A stretch of 64,000 nt of DNA from Rhizomys pruinosus (taxonomy: Eukaryota; Chordata; Mammalia; Rodentia; Spalacidae), in contig VZQC01005589.1 in the NCBI GenBank assembly GCA_009823505.1, positions 99,780-163,779 of the forward strand, read 5' to 3'. Position 1 is the first letter of the stretch, and every line of letters begins with the position of its first letter. The notes under the pieces are model-generated. The model saw only the letters and a program-made list of their open reading frames with translations. It did no database searches and had not been told where the DNA came from. A program made the position numbers and the translations under genes. This document shows, in pieces, positions 43,466 to 55,604 of the stretch.

Positions 43466-44285
43466 AAGCAGCTGTCCACTGCAGCTGCCTGAGGAGTTCC
43501 CTCAATTTTTTAGAGCATAAAAGCCAATAAAACCAGATCCTTGACTTTGACGAAGCAAAAAATTTTAGGACAAGCCAGGGACCCTGGACTGGCCATTCCA
43601 TTTCTGCCCTGTGTGGATGCCCTGGGGGAGTTGAGCCAGAGCTTGGCCTTCCTGGACCGGGGTTCCCCTACCTGTGAAACATGGGCTTGCAGCTATGGGT
43701 GCAGAAGTCACCCATGCCCCCGTCCTGAGCAGGGCTCTGCTCCCCAGGTCTGCCCCACACAGATGCGGAGTCCACAGGCATCAGGCAGTTGCCAGCTGGC
43801 ATCTACCTCTGCAAGTGAGTCTCCTGCAATTACAATGGCAGTGTCCCCTCTCTTGGCCCTTACAAGAGCATATGCATGTTTGTATGTGTTTATGTGTGCT
43901 TCGTATGCATGTGCTCATGTGAATGTGTGTTAATGTGTGAGGCTCCAGTATCTATACATACGTGTGCCACGTGTATTTCTGAGGGGACTTATGACACCAA
44001 ACCAGTCAGGGCCAGTGCAGCCACCCCTGGGCTGGCTCGTTTCCCTCTGCTTGCCCCTCTTTATCTGCCAGAGTCTCTGAGGCTCCCTTTAGTGAAGTTC
44101 CCTTCTCCCTTAACGTCTGACGCTGACCACACATCACTTCAGAAGTCTGAGAAGTCCCATCTCATCACTACCAGAGTCACTCAAGCATCACACAAAGGCT
44201 CGCATGCTTCCTGTGGATTTGAGGTGTGGCCATCTTTGCTTTTAATCTTTTATTTTGGAAATTTCAAACGTGCAAATTGAATCAT
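43466..44285. other. Intergenic, no gene recognised
   Basis: Unique sequence; TG/ATG-rich 43870-43970. No supported gene. Confidence 0.4.
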
Positions 44286-44287
44286 AC

Positions 44288-44690
44288 TATCTTAGTTACT
44301 TTTCCTGTTGCTATTACAGAAAATCCCAACAAAAGCAACTTAAAGAGTTTATTTGGCTCAGAGTTCAAGGATGAAGTTCATCATGGCAGGGAAGTCCCTT
44401 GAAGAAGCTGGTCACATTGCATCCTTAGTCGGGAACCAAAAACTGATGAATGCAAGTGCTCAGCACACTTTCTCTATTCTATGTGGTTCAGGACTCAAGC
44501 CCAAGTAATGGTGCTAAGCAATTTTAGGTTGGGTCTTCCTACTTCCTTTGCCTAATGAAGAGAATTCCTCACAGGCAAGGTTAGAAGATAACTTAATCTA
44601 GCTGCTTCTTCACGGGTATGCCCAGAGGCTTTGGAGGTGATTCTAGATTCTGGGAAGTTGATAATCAGTATTAATCAGCACACATACTGA
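44288..44690 (-). mobile_element. MaLR/ORR1-like LTR, minus strand
   Basis: Left end 'tatcttagttacttttcctgttgctattacag', right end 'gggaagttgataatcagtattaatcagcacaca'. The latter, read backward, is the TGTG..GATTAATACTGATTATCAACTT start typical of MaLR LTRs. About 400 bp. Confidence 0.55.
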
Positions 44691-44863
44691 ATCCCCCAAG
44701 CCCACTGCCCCATCTTTGGCAATAATCAAATCACGATCAATAGTACTTCTCTGCCCTCCATCTACACCCGAGAATATTTTAAGCAAGTGTAAGATATCAT
44801 TTCACTTACAAAGAGACCAGAATGAGAAAAGAGAAGGGCTTTTAAAAAGACACAACACCCTCC

Positions 44864-45003
44864 CCTGAATGGTGGCATGTCTTTAATCCCAGCACGTGAG
44901 GCAGAGGTAGGCACAGTCTATGAATGAAATAGAAGCCAGCCTGGTCTACATTGTAAGTTCTAGGCCACCTAGGGCTACAAGGAGACCCTGTCTCAAACCA
45001 AAC
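44864..45003 (+). mobile_element. B1 SINE, diverged
   Basis: 'tggtggcatgtctttaatcccagcacgtgaggcagaggtaggc...cagcctggtctacattgtaagttc' to '...gaccctgtctcaaac'. Confidence 0.8.
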
Positions 45004-45164
45004 AAGCAAATCCATGACCCTCACCACATCACTACCCTTGGCTAGAAGAGAAACACCCCTCCATTCCACACATGCTGCCGTCTTTGTGTGTTTTATGCAT
45101 TTGCAGCAGGGGAGAGAGTCTGGGCTCAGGTCCTATCTTAAAATTCCATTTATTTATTTAATTT

Positions 45165-45352
45165 TTTGAGACAAGGTCTCCCTGTAGCCCCAGCTGGCCC
45201 GGAACTTGCTATGTAGACCAGGCTGGCCTGGAACTTGCTATGTAGACCAGGCTGGCCTGGAACTTGCTATGTACACCAGGCTGGCCTGGAACTTGCTATG
45301 TACACCAGGCTGGCCTGGAACTTGCTATGTACACCAGGCTGGCCTTGCTCTC
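45165..45352 (-). mobile_element. B1 (minus strand) with internal 29-bp amplification
   Basis: Reverse B1 start 'tttgagacaaggtctccctgtagcccc', after which the segment TGGCCTGGAACTTGCTATGT ACACCAGGC repeats five times (45195-45339). The distal part of the B1 is lost. Confidence 0.88.
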
Positions 45353-46420
45353 CCATCTTAAATTTTCTTTGGTTAAGCAGGGACCAGGGTAGTCAGCTGC
45401 TACGGGCAGAATCCTGTATATGATCTTTCAGACCTGACCCCTGACAGCTGCAAGCCTGAGTCAGCAGGAACCCTAGGGAAGCTGCCTCTACCCATATACA
45501 TCAGAGCATGCAATAGCCAGTATGCGGCCATCTCTGTCAGGCAAGCTGTACTCCCGAGTCAGCCTAGTCCTGGCTCAGACACTGCTCACAGGAGGTCTCC
45601 TCAGGGATGTGGCTCTCTCTGCATCTGATGCAGTGCTCGGCCTTGCTCCCCCTGTACCCAGGTCCATCCACAGTTGGGGCCTCCTGTTGGGGACCCTTAG
45701 CCGGAAGACTGCCCCATCTGCATGCCCCCTGGCTCTTGCCTTGGCACTGAGAGCCAGCAGTACTCAGAAGCCGGCACCTTCTCCCTTCTCATCTGCCCCT
45801 GGACACTGGCTCAGTTGTGACTGGTGTTGGCTCCACATCCTGACCAACTGCCTTGATGCAGCAACTCAATGGAGGCCGGGGCATCCCCTCAAACCACAAA
45901 CCACTGCCACTTCTAAGTCTCTTCATTGACGGCTTCTCCCTGCCTCAATATTGAGGTTTAAGGCCTCCAAGCCATTGCCACCTGTAGGTCGGCACTCCAG
46001 AGCTGCCTCTGAGCCATCGTTGTAGATTCCTCGATGTGCAGTTACTAGGCCAAAGAGTAAATACATCTCCCATTTTGCTCAACGCTACCAAATCCTGCGA
46101 CTGGGAGTTGAACCACTTAGAGATTAGTGACTCATACCAGAGGAAATCACTCTGTAGTGGCTGTCAGACTCCTGGGCTTTTCCCCGATGAAAGGACAGGA
46201 ACGGTGCTGGCAATTTGTGTCTCTTTCTTGATCACACCAGGCATCTTTTTGTATATCTAATATATGCCATGCACATATCCTCTTTTGCTTTCACATCTAT
46301 TACTGGTCACATCTTGTCCAACCTCAGAGGAAGTGTCTCAGAAGGTTGGTGGCCCGGTGAGGAGTGGGGGGAATTCTCAGTTTTCTATTTCTATTTTATT
46401 TTTTTTTTAATGTGTATGAG
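45353..46420. other. Intergenic, no gene recognised
   Basis: About 1 kb of unique sequence; its ORFs have no recognisable domain or splice support. Confidence 0.4.
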
Positions 46421-46600
46421 TAGCCGGGCGTGGTGGCGCACGCCTTTAATCCTAGCACTTGGGAGGCAGAGGCAGGCGGATCTTTGTGAGTTCAAGGCCA
46501 ACCTGGTCTACAGAGTGAGTTCCAAGATAGCTGGGGCTATAGGGAGACCCTGTCTCAAAAACACCAAAAAAAAAAATAATAATAATAAAATAAAATAAAT
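46421..46600 (+). mobile_element. B1 SINE inserted in a B2 tail
   Basis: Full B1 from 'gccgggcgtggtggcgcacgcc' to an A-rich AATAATAATA tail. Flanking 'atgtgtatgagt' at 46410-46421 and again near 46598-46609 is the TSD. Confidence 0.92.
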
Positions 46601-46795
46601 GTGTATGAGTGTATTGCCTGCAAGTGTATAAGTGTACCCGTGTCCAGTGCCCATAGATATCAGAAGAGGGCATTGGATCACCCAGAACTGGAGTTAAGAT
46701 GGTTGTTAGCCACCATATGGGGGCTGGGAACTGAACCTGGGTCCTCTGCAACAGCAGTCAGTGCTCTTAACTCCTAAGCCATCTCTCCAGCCCAG
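46601..46795 (-). mobile_element. B2 SINE, minus strand
   Basis: Reverse B2 to its 'agccatctctccagccc' head; the B1 above landed in its 3' end. Confidence 0.88.
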
Positions 46796-47887
46796 TTCTA
46801 TGTTTCTTCAGGGGGTTGAGGATCACACGCCTCGTGTGTCTAGGGTACTGGTTAAACAAGTCACCCGCCCAAGACAGATGACCTCAGCTTAGCCAGCCCC
46901 CCCCCCAGGGAGATGGGAAAGTATCCCCCACAGAGACTGGCCCTTCCTGCCCCTTACCCAGCTGCTGACCATTCCACTGGAGCAGAATGAGTTACTCCCC
47001 ACGCAGGGCCCTCAAGGGCTGCCATTCTTGTCCCACCAGATTTCTTCATTCTAAGGTTCCTGCCACAATGCAGGACTGTGAGCCTTTGTCTGGAAGCCTG
47101 TCAGAGCTCTGGAACATGGGGGTAGCTAGAGCTACCTCAGCGTGGGGGTAGGTTGATTGGCACTTGGCTGGGAAGGGCCTCTGGGTACAGGGGAGGACAG
47201 CTGGTAGTTAGAAGGCTGGGGAGGAGGGCAGCATCTCCAGTGGTAGGGCTGGCGGGAGGCCAGGAGCCAGCCTTCCAGTCAGAGAAGGCTTGGCAGTGAA
47301 GGGAGGAGGGATGGGAGTGCTGATGGGCAATTAAAGGGCAGTAAAAGGGGAAAGAGGATCTGGGGAAACAGGAACCTGTGGCCTCACTAGCACCCAAGGC
47401 TCCACTCAGCTGCCCCGGAGGGTGTCCCACAGGGTCTCTGGCAGCACTGGGACTGAGTAGGCAGCACTTTGGGAAGGTCTGCCTGGAGCGAAGGAGAGAC
47501 GCTGCTGCGTCAGGTGAGTGAGCCATTGGCATGACTGGGGCGGGAGGTCAGTCTCTAAGCAGGCACCTACCTCAGGCTGCCCCATCAGCCTCTTGCTGTC
47601 AGTCACTTGCTGTGATCTCTGGGCAGGTTTTGCTCATGAGGTAAGAATGCTTCAGCTATCTCTAGGGGCCAGATGCCCTGTGCAATCTGTGCGCATAGAG
47701 GGATGAGTGGGCAGGTTTCTATAAGGAACAGAACACCCACAGGTGTCTCTGGACAGAGATCCACTGCCGGACATGGGCTCTGGGCTAGAGGTGCAGACTC
47801 ACATGGGCTCTTGCAGAAGAGGGCTGGGTGGGGCAGGAGGGCAGTGGATGCTACTGTAGTCACCCAGAACCCCTCATAGCTCACTTA
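46796..47887. other. Intergenic; possible untranslated GPR35 exon region
   Basis: Unique GC-rich sequence. A strong donor CAG|GTGAGT at about 47512-47519 follows 'gctgctgcgt'. GPR35 has noncoding 5' exons in other mammals, so such donors are candidates, but nothing proves it here. Confidence 0.25.
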
Positions 47888-48185
47888 GGAGCTCCTTAGG
47901 ACTCCCTAAGAAAGAACCCTGTCACCTCCTTAAGGATCTCCCCAGGACCTGTTTAGAGTCCCCAGAACATCCTTAGAACTATTTCAGGATCCTTTCACAG
48001 ATGGCATCGGGACCTCTTAGGACCTTCTCAGGACTCTCAGGATGCCCTCGAGACCCACTTGCAACCCTCTCAGATCCCCTCAGGACTTCCTCATACTCCC
48101 TCAAAACTTCTTTAGCTTTCCCCAGGACTGTCTCAGGGACTCCTTCAAGATTTTCTGAGGAGTTTCTGAGGATTCTTTGGGTCCC
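47888..48185. repeat. Degenerate short-period repeat (CTCAGGACT-like)
   Basis: Words such as 'ccttaggact', 'ccccaggacc', 'ctcaggactc' and 'cctcaggact' recur about every 12-24 bp over 300 bp, with many mutations: a decayed minisatellite. Confidence 0.65.
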
Positions 48186-49103
48186 CGCCGTGTTCCTTGA
48201 CCATCCTGTGGTAGTTTTCCTTCTATCAAAGTGCTTACCTTCTTGCTCTGTGGAAGTTCTGCCTGCAGAGGACCATGGAGCTGACGTGGCCAGAGGCCAG
48301 GTGCTGGTGAGACAGGAGAGAGGTTGGTGTGGCAAGGCCACTCATTCAAACCAGGGGTTCGGTCATTACACCCACGAATATACCAACTAGTTACACATAG
48401 TATGAGGGATCCAGCCTCTGGGAGCAGAGGAGTGTTGAACTGCGCCAAGGAGCAAGAGAAGCCACAGCCGACCAGGGGGGTCTCCCTGGGTTACATGACA
48501 GGCCTTCCGACCAGGAAGCCTGGGAGTATTGTGATGGCCAGCTGCTTTATCGGAGGACTGCAGCCCGCAGGGACTCAGACACGACCTCAGTGCCCTTCCT
48601 AGAGCTTCTAAGATAGGTTCCTTATTTTTGCATTTTGCCGAGTCTCTGTTGAAATGATTGTGTGAGTGAGCAACAGGTCTCAGAGGTCACAGAACATGTT
48701 TATTTAGAAGCAGAAGACATGGACGGTGGCTGCTACATAATCAGCCCCCCCCACTACCCCAGCCACTCAAAACTCAAACCACTTTCTGTGGTCCAGGTCT
48801 TTCTTACTGCAGTAGCTAGTGGGTGAAAGAGCCTGGGGGGCCTCCTTGTGCAGGGAGACCTCATGGAACCACCCCAGTTCACACAGGAAGCCCTGGTCAG
48901 GACAGGACAGACTGGAGTGCACCCATCGAGGGGCCTGGTGTGGGGCAAGTCTTGGGTTGAAGGGACCCACAGCAAAGTTATTGGCTTTATAGCATCCGGT
49001 CTCTATCCCTGTCCCTACCCTGTATTGTGTCCCTGCACTGCCTGGCCACGTTGTCCACCCAAATGACTGATGGGCTTTGACAGCCATGGACCGTCTCACA
49101 GCC
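48186..49103. other. Intergenic, no gene recognised
   Basis: Unique sequence without a supported exon. Confidence 0.4.
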
Positions 49104-49292
49104 GTGCATTCACTTCTTTTTTTTTTTTTTTTTTTTCTTTTCGAGACAGGGTCTCCCTGTAGTCCCAGCTGTCCTGGAACTCACTCTGTAGACCAGGCTG
49201 GCCTTGAACTCACAAAGATCTGCCTGCCTCTGCCTCCCAAGTGCTAGGATTAAAGGCGTGCGCCACCACGCCCGGCGTGCATTCACTTCTTT
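49104..49292 (-). mobile_element. B1 SINE with perfect 16-bp TSD, minus strand
   Basis: Reverse B1 with a poly(T) tail, almost unmutated, bounded by GTGCATTCACTTCTTT at 49104-49119 and 49277-49292. A recent insertion. Confidence 0.95.
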
Positions 49293-52200
49293 ATTCACAT
49301 ACACTCATGAAACTTCCAAGTACACATAGGGAATAAGGCAAAGATCCTAGCGCCCCAATCACCCAGCCCCACAGGGTCACCTCTGTCACATGTGCAATCA
49401 AGAGCCTCATCCCACCAGGGTCTTTCAGGAGAATCCCAGAGCCTGCAACTTCCACCAGGTATATGAATATGTATTGCTAGCAGATGAGGTCCTCCTGAAA
49501 GTCAGGCACCAGCCATCATCGAGCCCAAGGAAATAGTGCTGTTTTTCAGTCCCAGAACATAAATCCTCAGCCTACTCCATGGTCAGGTGTGGGATGAGGG
49601 GCTCACGGATCCCAGGAAGCTTGCTGCAATTAGGGTCCAGGCAAGGCCGGAGGACAGATGTCTGGCCCACATCACAGAGCTGCCTGACAAGGCCTACAGA
49701 GGCAGGGGCCAGATATTAGCTTTTCCCTGGCTCTGAGGTTGGGGATGAAACCCATAGCCTGCAACTTAACTGCCCCTTAGAATTACCCTCAGAGGAGACA
49801 AAGGCACAAAGCACAAAGAGGTGCCAGCAGCCAAGGCCAAAACCATCCAGGAGACATGGGGAATTCCCAACAGTCCAAGTGGAGAGCTGGAGCAAAAGCT
49901 GAGACTGGGAAGCCATTGAGGCTGGGCCCCACAGAGGAGCTGCAAGGTAACAAGGAGTAAATGGAGCCAAGGCCTGGCAAGGGGCCTCTGCCTCTTCTGA
50001 GAGAGAGGAGGCCAGATAAGCCTTCCAAGTGAGATTGTACTGAGGAAGTGAAATCTGGGGGCCTTGGGATGGGGAGGGGCTTCAGTTCAAGTAGAGTTCC
50101 AGGGTGTTACCACCTTGAGCATCTTTTTTTTTCTGGCAGAATGGGGGCATGACCTTCGAAGTAAGGGGAGGTGGCCTCAGCAGGCTAAGGGATGATTCTG
50201 GAAGGACCTGTTCTGAGCTCAGGAGAGGGAGAGCGAGAAGCTGGACCATCAGAGCCAGTGGACTGTGGAGCTCACATCCCACCCCACACTCAGCCCTTGT
50301 GGCCTCCAGTCCCTGAACCCATCAGCAGAATGACCCCAGAAGCAGGGTCAGGTCCCTGCTAGCCTTGGGCCAGCCAACGGGGAAGGGGTTTTTCCTCGAG
50401 CATGTAACTTCCGGACATGTTTTCAGTGAAGAGAGGAACAGAAAGTGCCTCTGGAAAGCAGGTCACTCTCCCTGGTGGTCCTACCCTGCATAGCTTGGGG
50501 CCGTGGTACAGAGGACCCTGCATTCTAGTCTGGTCTCCTGGGGCTGGGTCATCTGAGTGTGGCAGAAGGAGTTACTGGCCTGGGCAGAGCATGTAAGGGG
50601 CCCAGAAGCAAACAGGAAGGAAGACAATGCTCCAGGCACTGTCTTGCTAAGATGAATGAAGAACAAGATCTGTGCAGATCTGTGTTAACATTTTAGACAA
50701 AGGCGGGGCAGTCCTTAGTGTTCCTTTTTGCCTTAGGCACCAGGACAGCCTGGAGGATTGGTGGAAAGTGTGCCGGGAGCACCATAGCCTCAGGCTCTGG
50801 AAGTGGCCACAGTGCCCTGACTCCTCCAGGGGAGAGGGCTGCACCCTAACTGTAGGCCTGCACTCCCCCCTCCTTTCCTGAGCATCCACAGGATCCCTGG
50901 CTCTGTGCAGGGCTTACACTCAGTGCTCTGTGTTCTCTGAGGCCAAAGCAATTCAGGCAGCCAGGGGCTGAGTAGCAGAGGAGGAAGGGATGCCTGCACC
51001 AGCCTATGAGGTTCCCAGGACCTTGCCCTAACTCTTTGGAGCAGCCTGGCCTGGGGTGACTCAGTTCCACCAGAATGTTCTTTTAGATAGGGCAGTGGTG
51101 ATGGCATCTGGTCTCCTGATGCCCTTGCTCTGGGATCCATCTGCTCAGAGAGCGCAACATGAGGAGGGTCCTGGTAACCCATTCAGCACAATCAGGCCAA
51201 GCAGGTGAGTGCTGCCAAGGGGCCTGGTGGGGCAGGCGAGCATCAGGGAGGGAGTGCTCCCAGTGGTGAAGGGAAGGAGGGAGATCTTTAGGTCAGCTTT
51301 CACAGGCTGTTGTCCCAGCCTGGGTGCTATCTACCCAGAGGTAGAAACCCATGGGACAGATCCTGTGGTCAGAAATTGGGGTGGAAGAGACGGAGAGGAT
51401 GAAAATCCAGCTCAGTACCAAGGCAGGAGATACCTCTGCCCCTGGGAGCATTGGGCCTCAGGTGGAATCACCATACCAGGTTGTGTCCCCCTTGGGCCCT
51501 GGGTCTGGAAGGGTAGCCAGTGGAGTAGGCTATGACTGCAGTAACAGAAGAAGAGAGTGACCAAGGCCAGGTCAGGCTCTTCCTTGAGTCAGGAGACTAG
51601 AATGTTGGTCCCAGACCTGCCACCAACGAGACACTGGCCACATGCTCCTTCTCAGGGTCTCAGTTTCCACTTCTGGAAAAGGGGAAGAATGGGCTTGAAA
51701 TGTCCCCTAGTCCCTCGCTGAAGAGGGGGGAAGGGGCAGTATGGTGAGAGCCATGGAAGGCCTGCCCTTGGGTGGGGGGGGGAAGTGAGCCCAGAAAAGG
51801 CTTCTGAGGAGGTGGCTTTGGCTGGTAGAGGGTTGGGAGTTGTCTGGATTTATCTATTAGCCGGCTGGGTCAGGCCTGGTCCTATCTTATCCACATATAT
51901 GTAGGTAGAGTCACTGGTCACGTGGGAGTGTGAGATGCAATTGTCAGGTATCAACACGAGCCTGGGTGAGTATGGATGTTGCTGCCCCCAGCCACAGTAG
52001 GGTGTAGGGCACAGTTTCCTGACCACAGATACTGTGCCCCCCCCACCACAGACACTGTGGGGGCCTGACAGATACTATGGGGGCCCTGTCATGATGAGAT
52101 GAAGTGAGCTGAGGAAGAGGAAGCATCCCAGGGTGGGGCCAAGCTGCCTGGTTTCGCTATGTCAAGTTGTTTCCAGAACAAATACTTTCTTTGCAAAGAT

Positions 52201-55200
52201 GCTGGTTCTCTGCAGCAGAGGTGGCAGGCATCACACTTCCTTCCAGAAAAACCCACTCCCCGGCACAGCTGGCTAGGGGCCACACAGGCGTACACAGGGG
52301 CGAGGAAGAATAGGGAGCCGCCACCCTCTACTGCTGTCATCAATAAGCCCAGCAGCCTGCCCAGCTTGAGGAGGGACGCATAGCTGTGAGGCTGGCCTTC
52401 CTCAGCTACGGTGACAGCAGGTAGGTACCATGACGTTGCCAGGGCTCCCAAATGGGCCAGGACTGCACAGACTCTCTCATTATTTGCTGATGCTGGGCTA
52501 GGGTGTCTTCAATCTGGTGGTGCTGGGCTGGGAGTTTCGGTCAGGTAGGTAAGGGTGGACTGAGAGCCGTCTGGTGGGTAAGGCTGGGCTGGGGTCTGTC
52601 AGATGAAGCGGGCTGAGTTGCTGTCCGTCAGATGGGTGGGGCTGGCTGCAGTCTTGGATGCTTCGGGTAGGCTTCTTGGAGAAGCTAGAAGTATTTACAC
52701 TCAGGACCAGTGCACATTCTCCATGGGTGTTGTGGGGGCGTGGCCACACATGCAGCAAGAGCAACACTGTGTCTTTCAGGACCTTGGATCCCATTTCATT
52801 GTGAGTTCTGAAAACCGTGTTGTAGGTGGTAACCTGCACTTGGAAACTAGAATAGAAAACAACTGAGTTTGTGCCTTCGTGTTGCAAAGCATGACGCTTG
52901 TTCCAGTGACATGCCTGCCGTAGGTCCCAGACATTTTGTAGGGGGCCCGTTCCTGGCACCCACAATTCAGAGGCTCTGAGGTGCCCAGGCCAGAGCACCT
53001 CACTCCTGCCCCCATCTCAGCTCATAGATAGGGTTCTTAGGCCTGATTTTGGGCAGATGAGCATCCAGGTACCTGTGGGTCCCCATCCAGACAGCAGGTG
53101 GGTGGGGGATGGTCTCAGGTGGGGTCAGGCTTCCTATCTGCCTGCATAGACTTCTTCCCTGGATGGTCAAGGCAGAGCCCAGAGAGTGGCTTTCTTGTTC
53201 GCCTGTACATAGGGAGCTTGTTTCCCAATAGGAGGAAGGAGACTGTGTTATGCACCACAGCTGCTAGCCCTGTTCATCCCAGGGTGGAAGTTACTAGCTT
53301 GAAGCCCCCGGTGGTTTCTCTAAGCCAGGCTCTGAGCACCCCAGCACTGGTTGTATGAGATGGATGCTGAGTGGTCTGTTGAGAGCAATCTACCTGCCAC
53401 TCCCAAGCAATTAGTTGGGAGTGTCCTGGATATAGGGAGCAAGGCCAGGTTGTGTGCTGGCTGTGGCTGGACCCTGGGACTTAATATCTGGAACTTCATG
53501 GGGCAGTACCTTGAGGAACCACTATCCCCTGAGCAGGCTGTTTCTTCTAATATTCATGTGCAGTTTGAACTCTTGCAAAAGTTGCATCTTCTTCCTTAGA
53601 GTTCAGTGTGATCCTTTGAATAGGACAGTTAATAAACTATAGTTGGAGGTTTTATCCCAGAAAATATTGGGCCATGTTGAGGCTAACCTCAAAGTTTCAA
53701 GCTTAGGTGTATAACATGAAGCCTTTCTGCAGCCTTGTAGAGCAGTGGACATCTGGGAGGGTCAGGCTAAAGCCCCCACCCCCAGAGTGCACATAAGAGG
53801 TGGGAGTGGTGCTGGGTTTTCAGGTTCAGGGGTCTCAGATGGGAGCTATGCTGGGTAGTCCCGAGCCCTGTGATCCTGGGCCCATCCTGCCAGACTCCCA
53901 AGACTCTGCCGTAGGGTCCACAGGATGTTTCTCTGTGGGCTGTGTCTGAGAGCTAAGGGCAGAGAGGAAGGTGCACCTAGTACCAGGGGTTCTGAGGGGG
54001 GTCCTTCCTTGGACTCCAGGGTCCCTCTGGGGACCCAAGAACCCTGGGTATCATGGGAGTAAAAGCAGAAAGCAGAACCCAGCTCATGAAATTGTAATTG
54101 CTGGCGAATGGTCCATTCTAATCCAGCAGATATGGAGTCTAAACATGGAATGGAATAAGATGGCAGAATATTTGTCTCAGCTAAAATCTGTGCTTGGCTT
54201 TCCTAATGGACTGTGAGCCCAAAGTTTCCCTGGGGAGCACAGAGGAAATGAGCTCTGGCTCAGCACCGCAGATGTCACCTTCATCTGCAATCACTGAGTT
54301 GAGTGCTTGTTCCCCTCCTGTGCCTTCCATGTTTCTAAGGCACAGGGCCTGCTAAACCTAGTTCCTTCCCTCCCCTGTCATTCTCCACAGCAGGAAGCCC
54401 CTGAGGGAATACCCAGAAGCCCTAGGACTCTTACCCAATCTTGTACCTTGGGGGAGGGGTACTACATGTCCAGTGTGCCTGAGCTCAGCACTTGTTGGCT
54501 GTTGCCTGAGTTGGTTCCCACACAATGCTGTGTAGTCCCAGCAGCAGCCCTGTGATGGGGAAGCTGAGGCTGGCCTGGAGGTGGAGAGAGTGGGAGAAGT
54601 CTGATTGCTGTATCAGCTGCCATGCCCTAGATGTCAAACCCTTGTCCAAGTCTACCTGGGTAGGGCTTGATAGGGTCAGTGAGCCTCCTGGGTCTCATTG
54701 TGGAGAGTGGGCGGTGGAATAAGGGGCCAGCACGGACAGTGGAGGGGCCTTGGGGAAACTCCTGACAGTGGGCATGGCAGGGGGTCTCTGAGCACAGCTG
54801 GGGCCTGGGCGACAGGACTTGATCACTGGGAGCTGTGTCTCTGAACTCAATGTAGATATCCTGATCTCAGACATGGGTCTGAGATGGGCCTTTGGGTGAT
54901 GCAAGCCTGGAGGTGCCACTCAGCTTTCCGGAGGGTGATTTTGAGCTATACCCTCTGCTGTCCCGTGCCTCTGCTTCAGGGACAGACCAGGTAGAGTAGG
55001 TGCTGACCTCCCAGCTGGGGTGAAGGGAAAGAACAAATGTAGGCATCTTTTTGCAGCCAGGTTGGGAGCCAGAGGCTGCAAGGCCCAGCCTTGGAATCAT
55101 TGAGCCAGAAGGTAGGGCCACCTCTGAGGTTTCTCCAATGAGAGTGTTTGGGTGAGGCTGGTAGGCATCGGCCCTGTCTCTAAGACCTAATTAATCTCTG

Positions 55201-55594
55201 AAGATCTGGAACCTTGCGGGGCAGGACCTGCAGAATCTCACCCGCCTTCCTGGTGCCTTGCAGCAAGCAGGCAGCTCCAAGGAGAGGAGGGCTGGGAGGA
55301 TGTGGGTGATAGGTTCTCAGCTTTGTGTCGGCCACTGCGACCTTCGGCATGCCCAGCCTCTCCGGCAGCTTCGGTCCAGTGAGCGGGGTTCAGGTGTCGA
55401 GAGCGAATGAGCTTTTCAGTTTCTGTGACCTCTTTGGAAGGGGGTGTTTTGGGAGTTGGTCCAGAAGCATGGTGTAGCGCTTACCTCTTCCTGGTTTCCT
55501 GGATAGAGATGGGCGGGCCTTGGGGTGGGGCAGAGCCTTGCCCTGGGTGGTCCTCCCTCCACCCACCTTTGCTGACTCCCTTCCCCTCTCACAG
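49293..55594. other. Repeat-poor 6.3-kb region upstream of the GPR35 coding exon
   Basis: No SINE, LINE or LTR is recognisable across this stretch, in sharp contrast with the rest of the spacer. It should hold the GPR35 promoter, untranslated exons and large introns. A consensus donor AAGCAG|GTGAGT occurs at about 51200-51211. CpG-containing sequence near 55.32-55.41 kb could be a promoter-proximal exon. None can be proven from sequence alone. Confidence 0.45.
55591..55594 (+). promoter_or_regulatory. GPR35: Splice acceptor of the GPR35 coding exon
   Basis: The pyrimidine-rich 'gactcccttcccctctcacag' just before CCCCAGGACC-ATG is a strong 3' splice site. It argues that the start is the ATG at 55605 and that the open frame upstream is intronic in the main transcript. 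Confidence 0.75.
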
Positions 55595-55604
55595 CCCCAG
55601 GACC

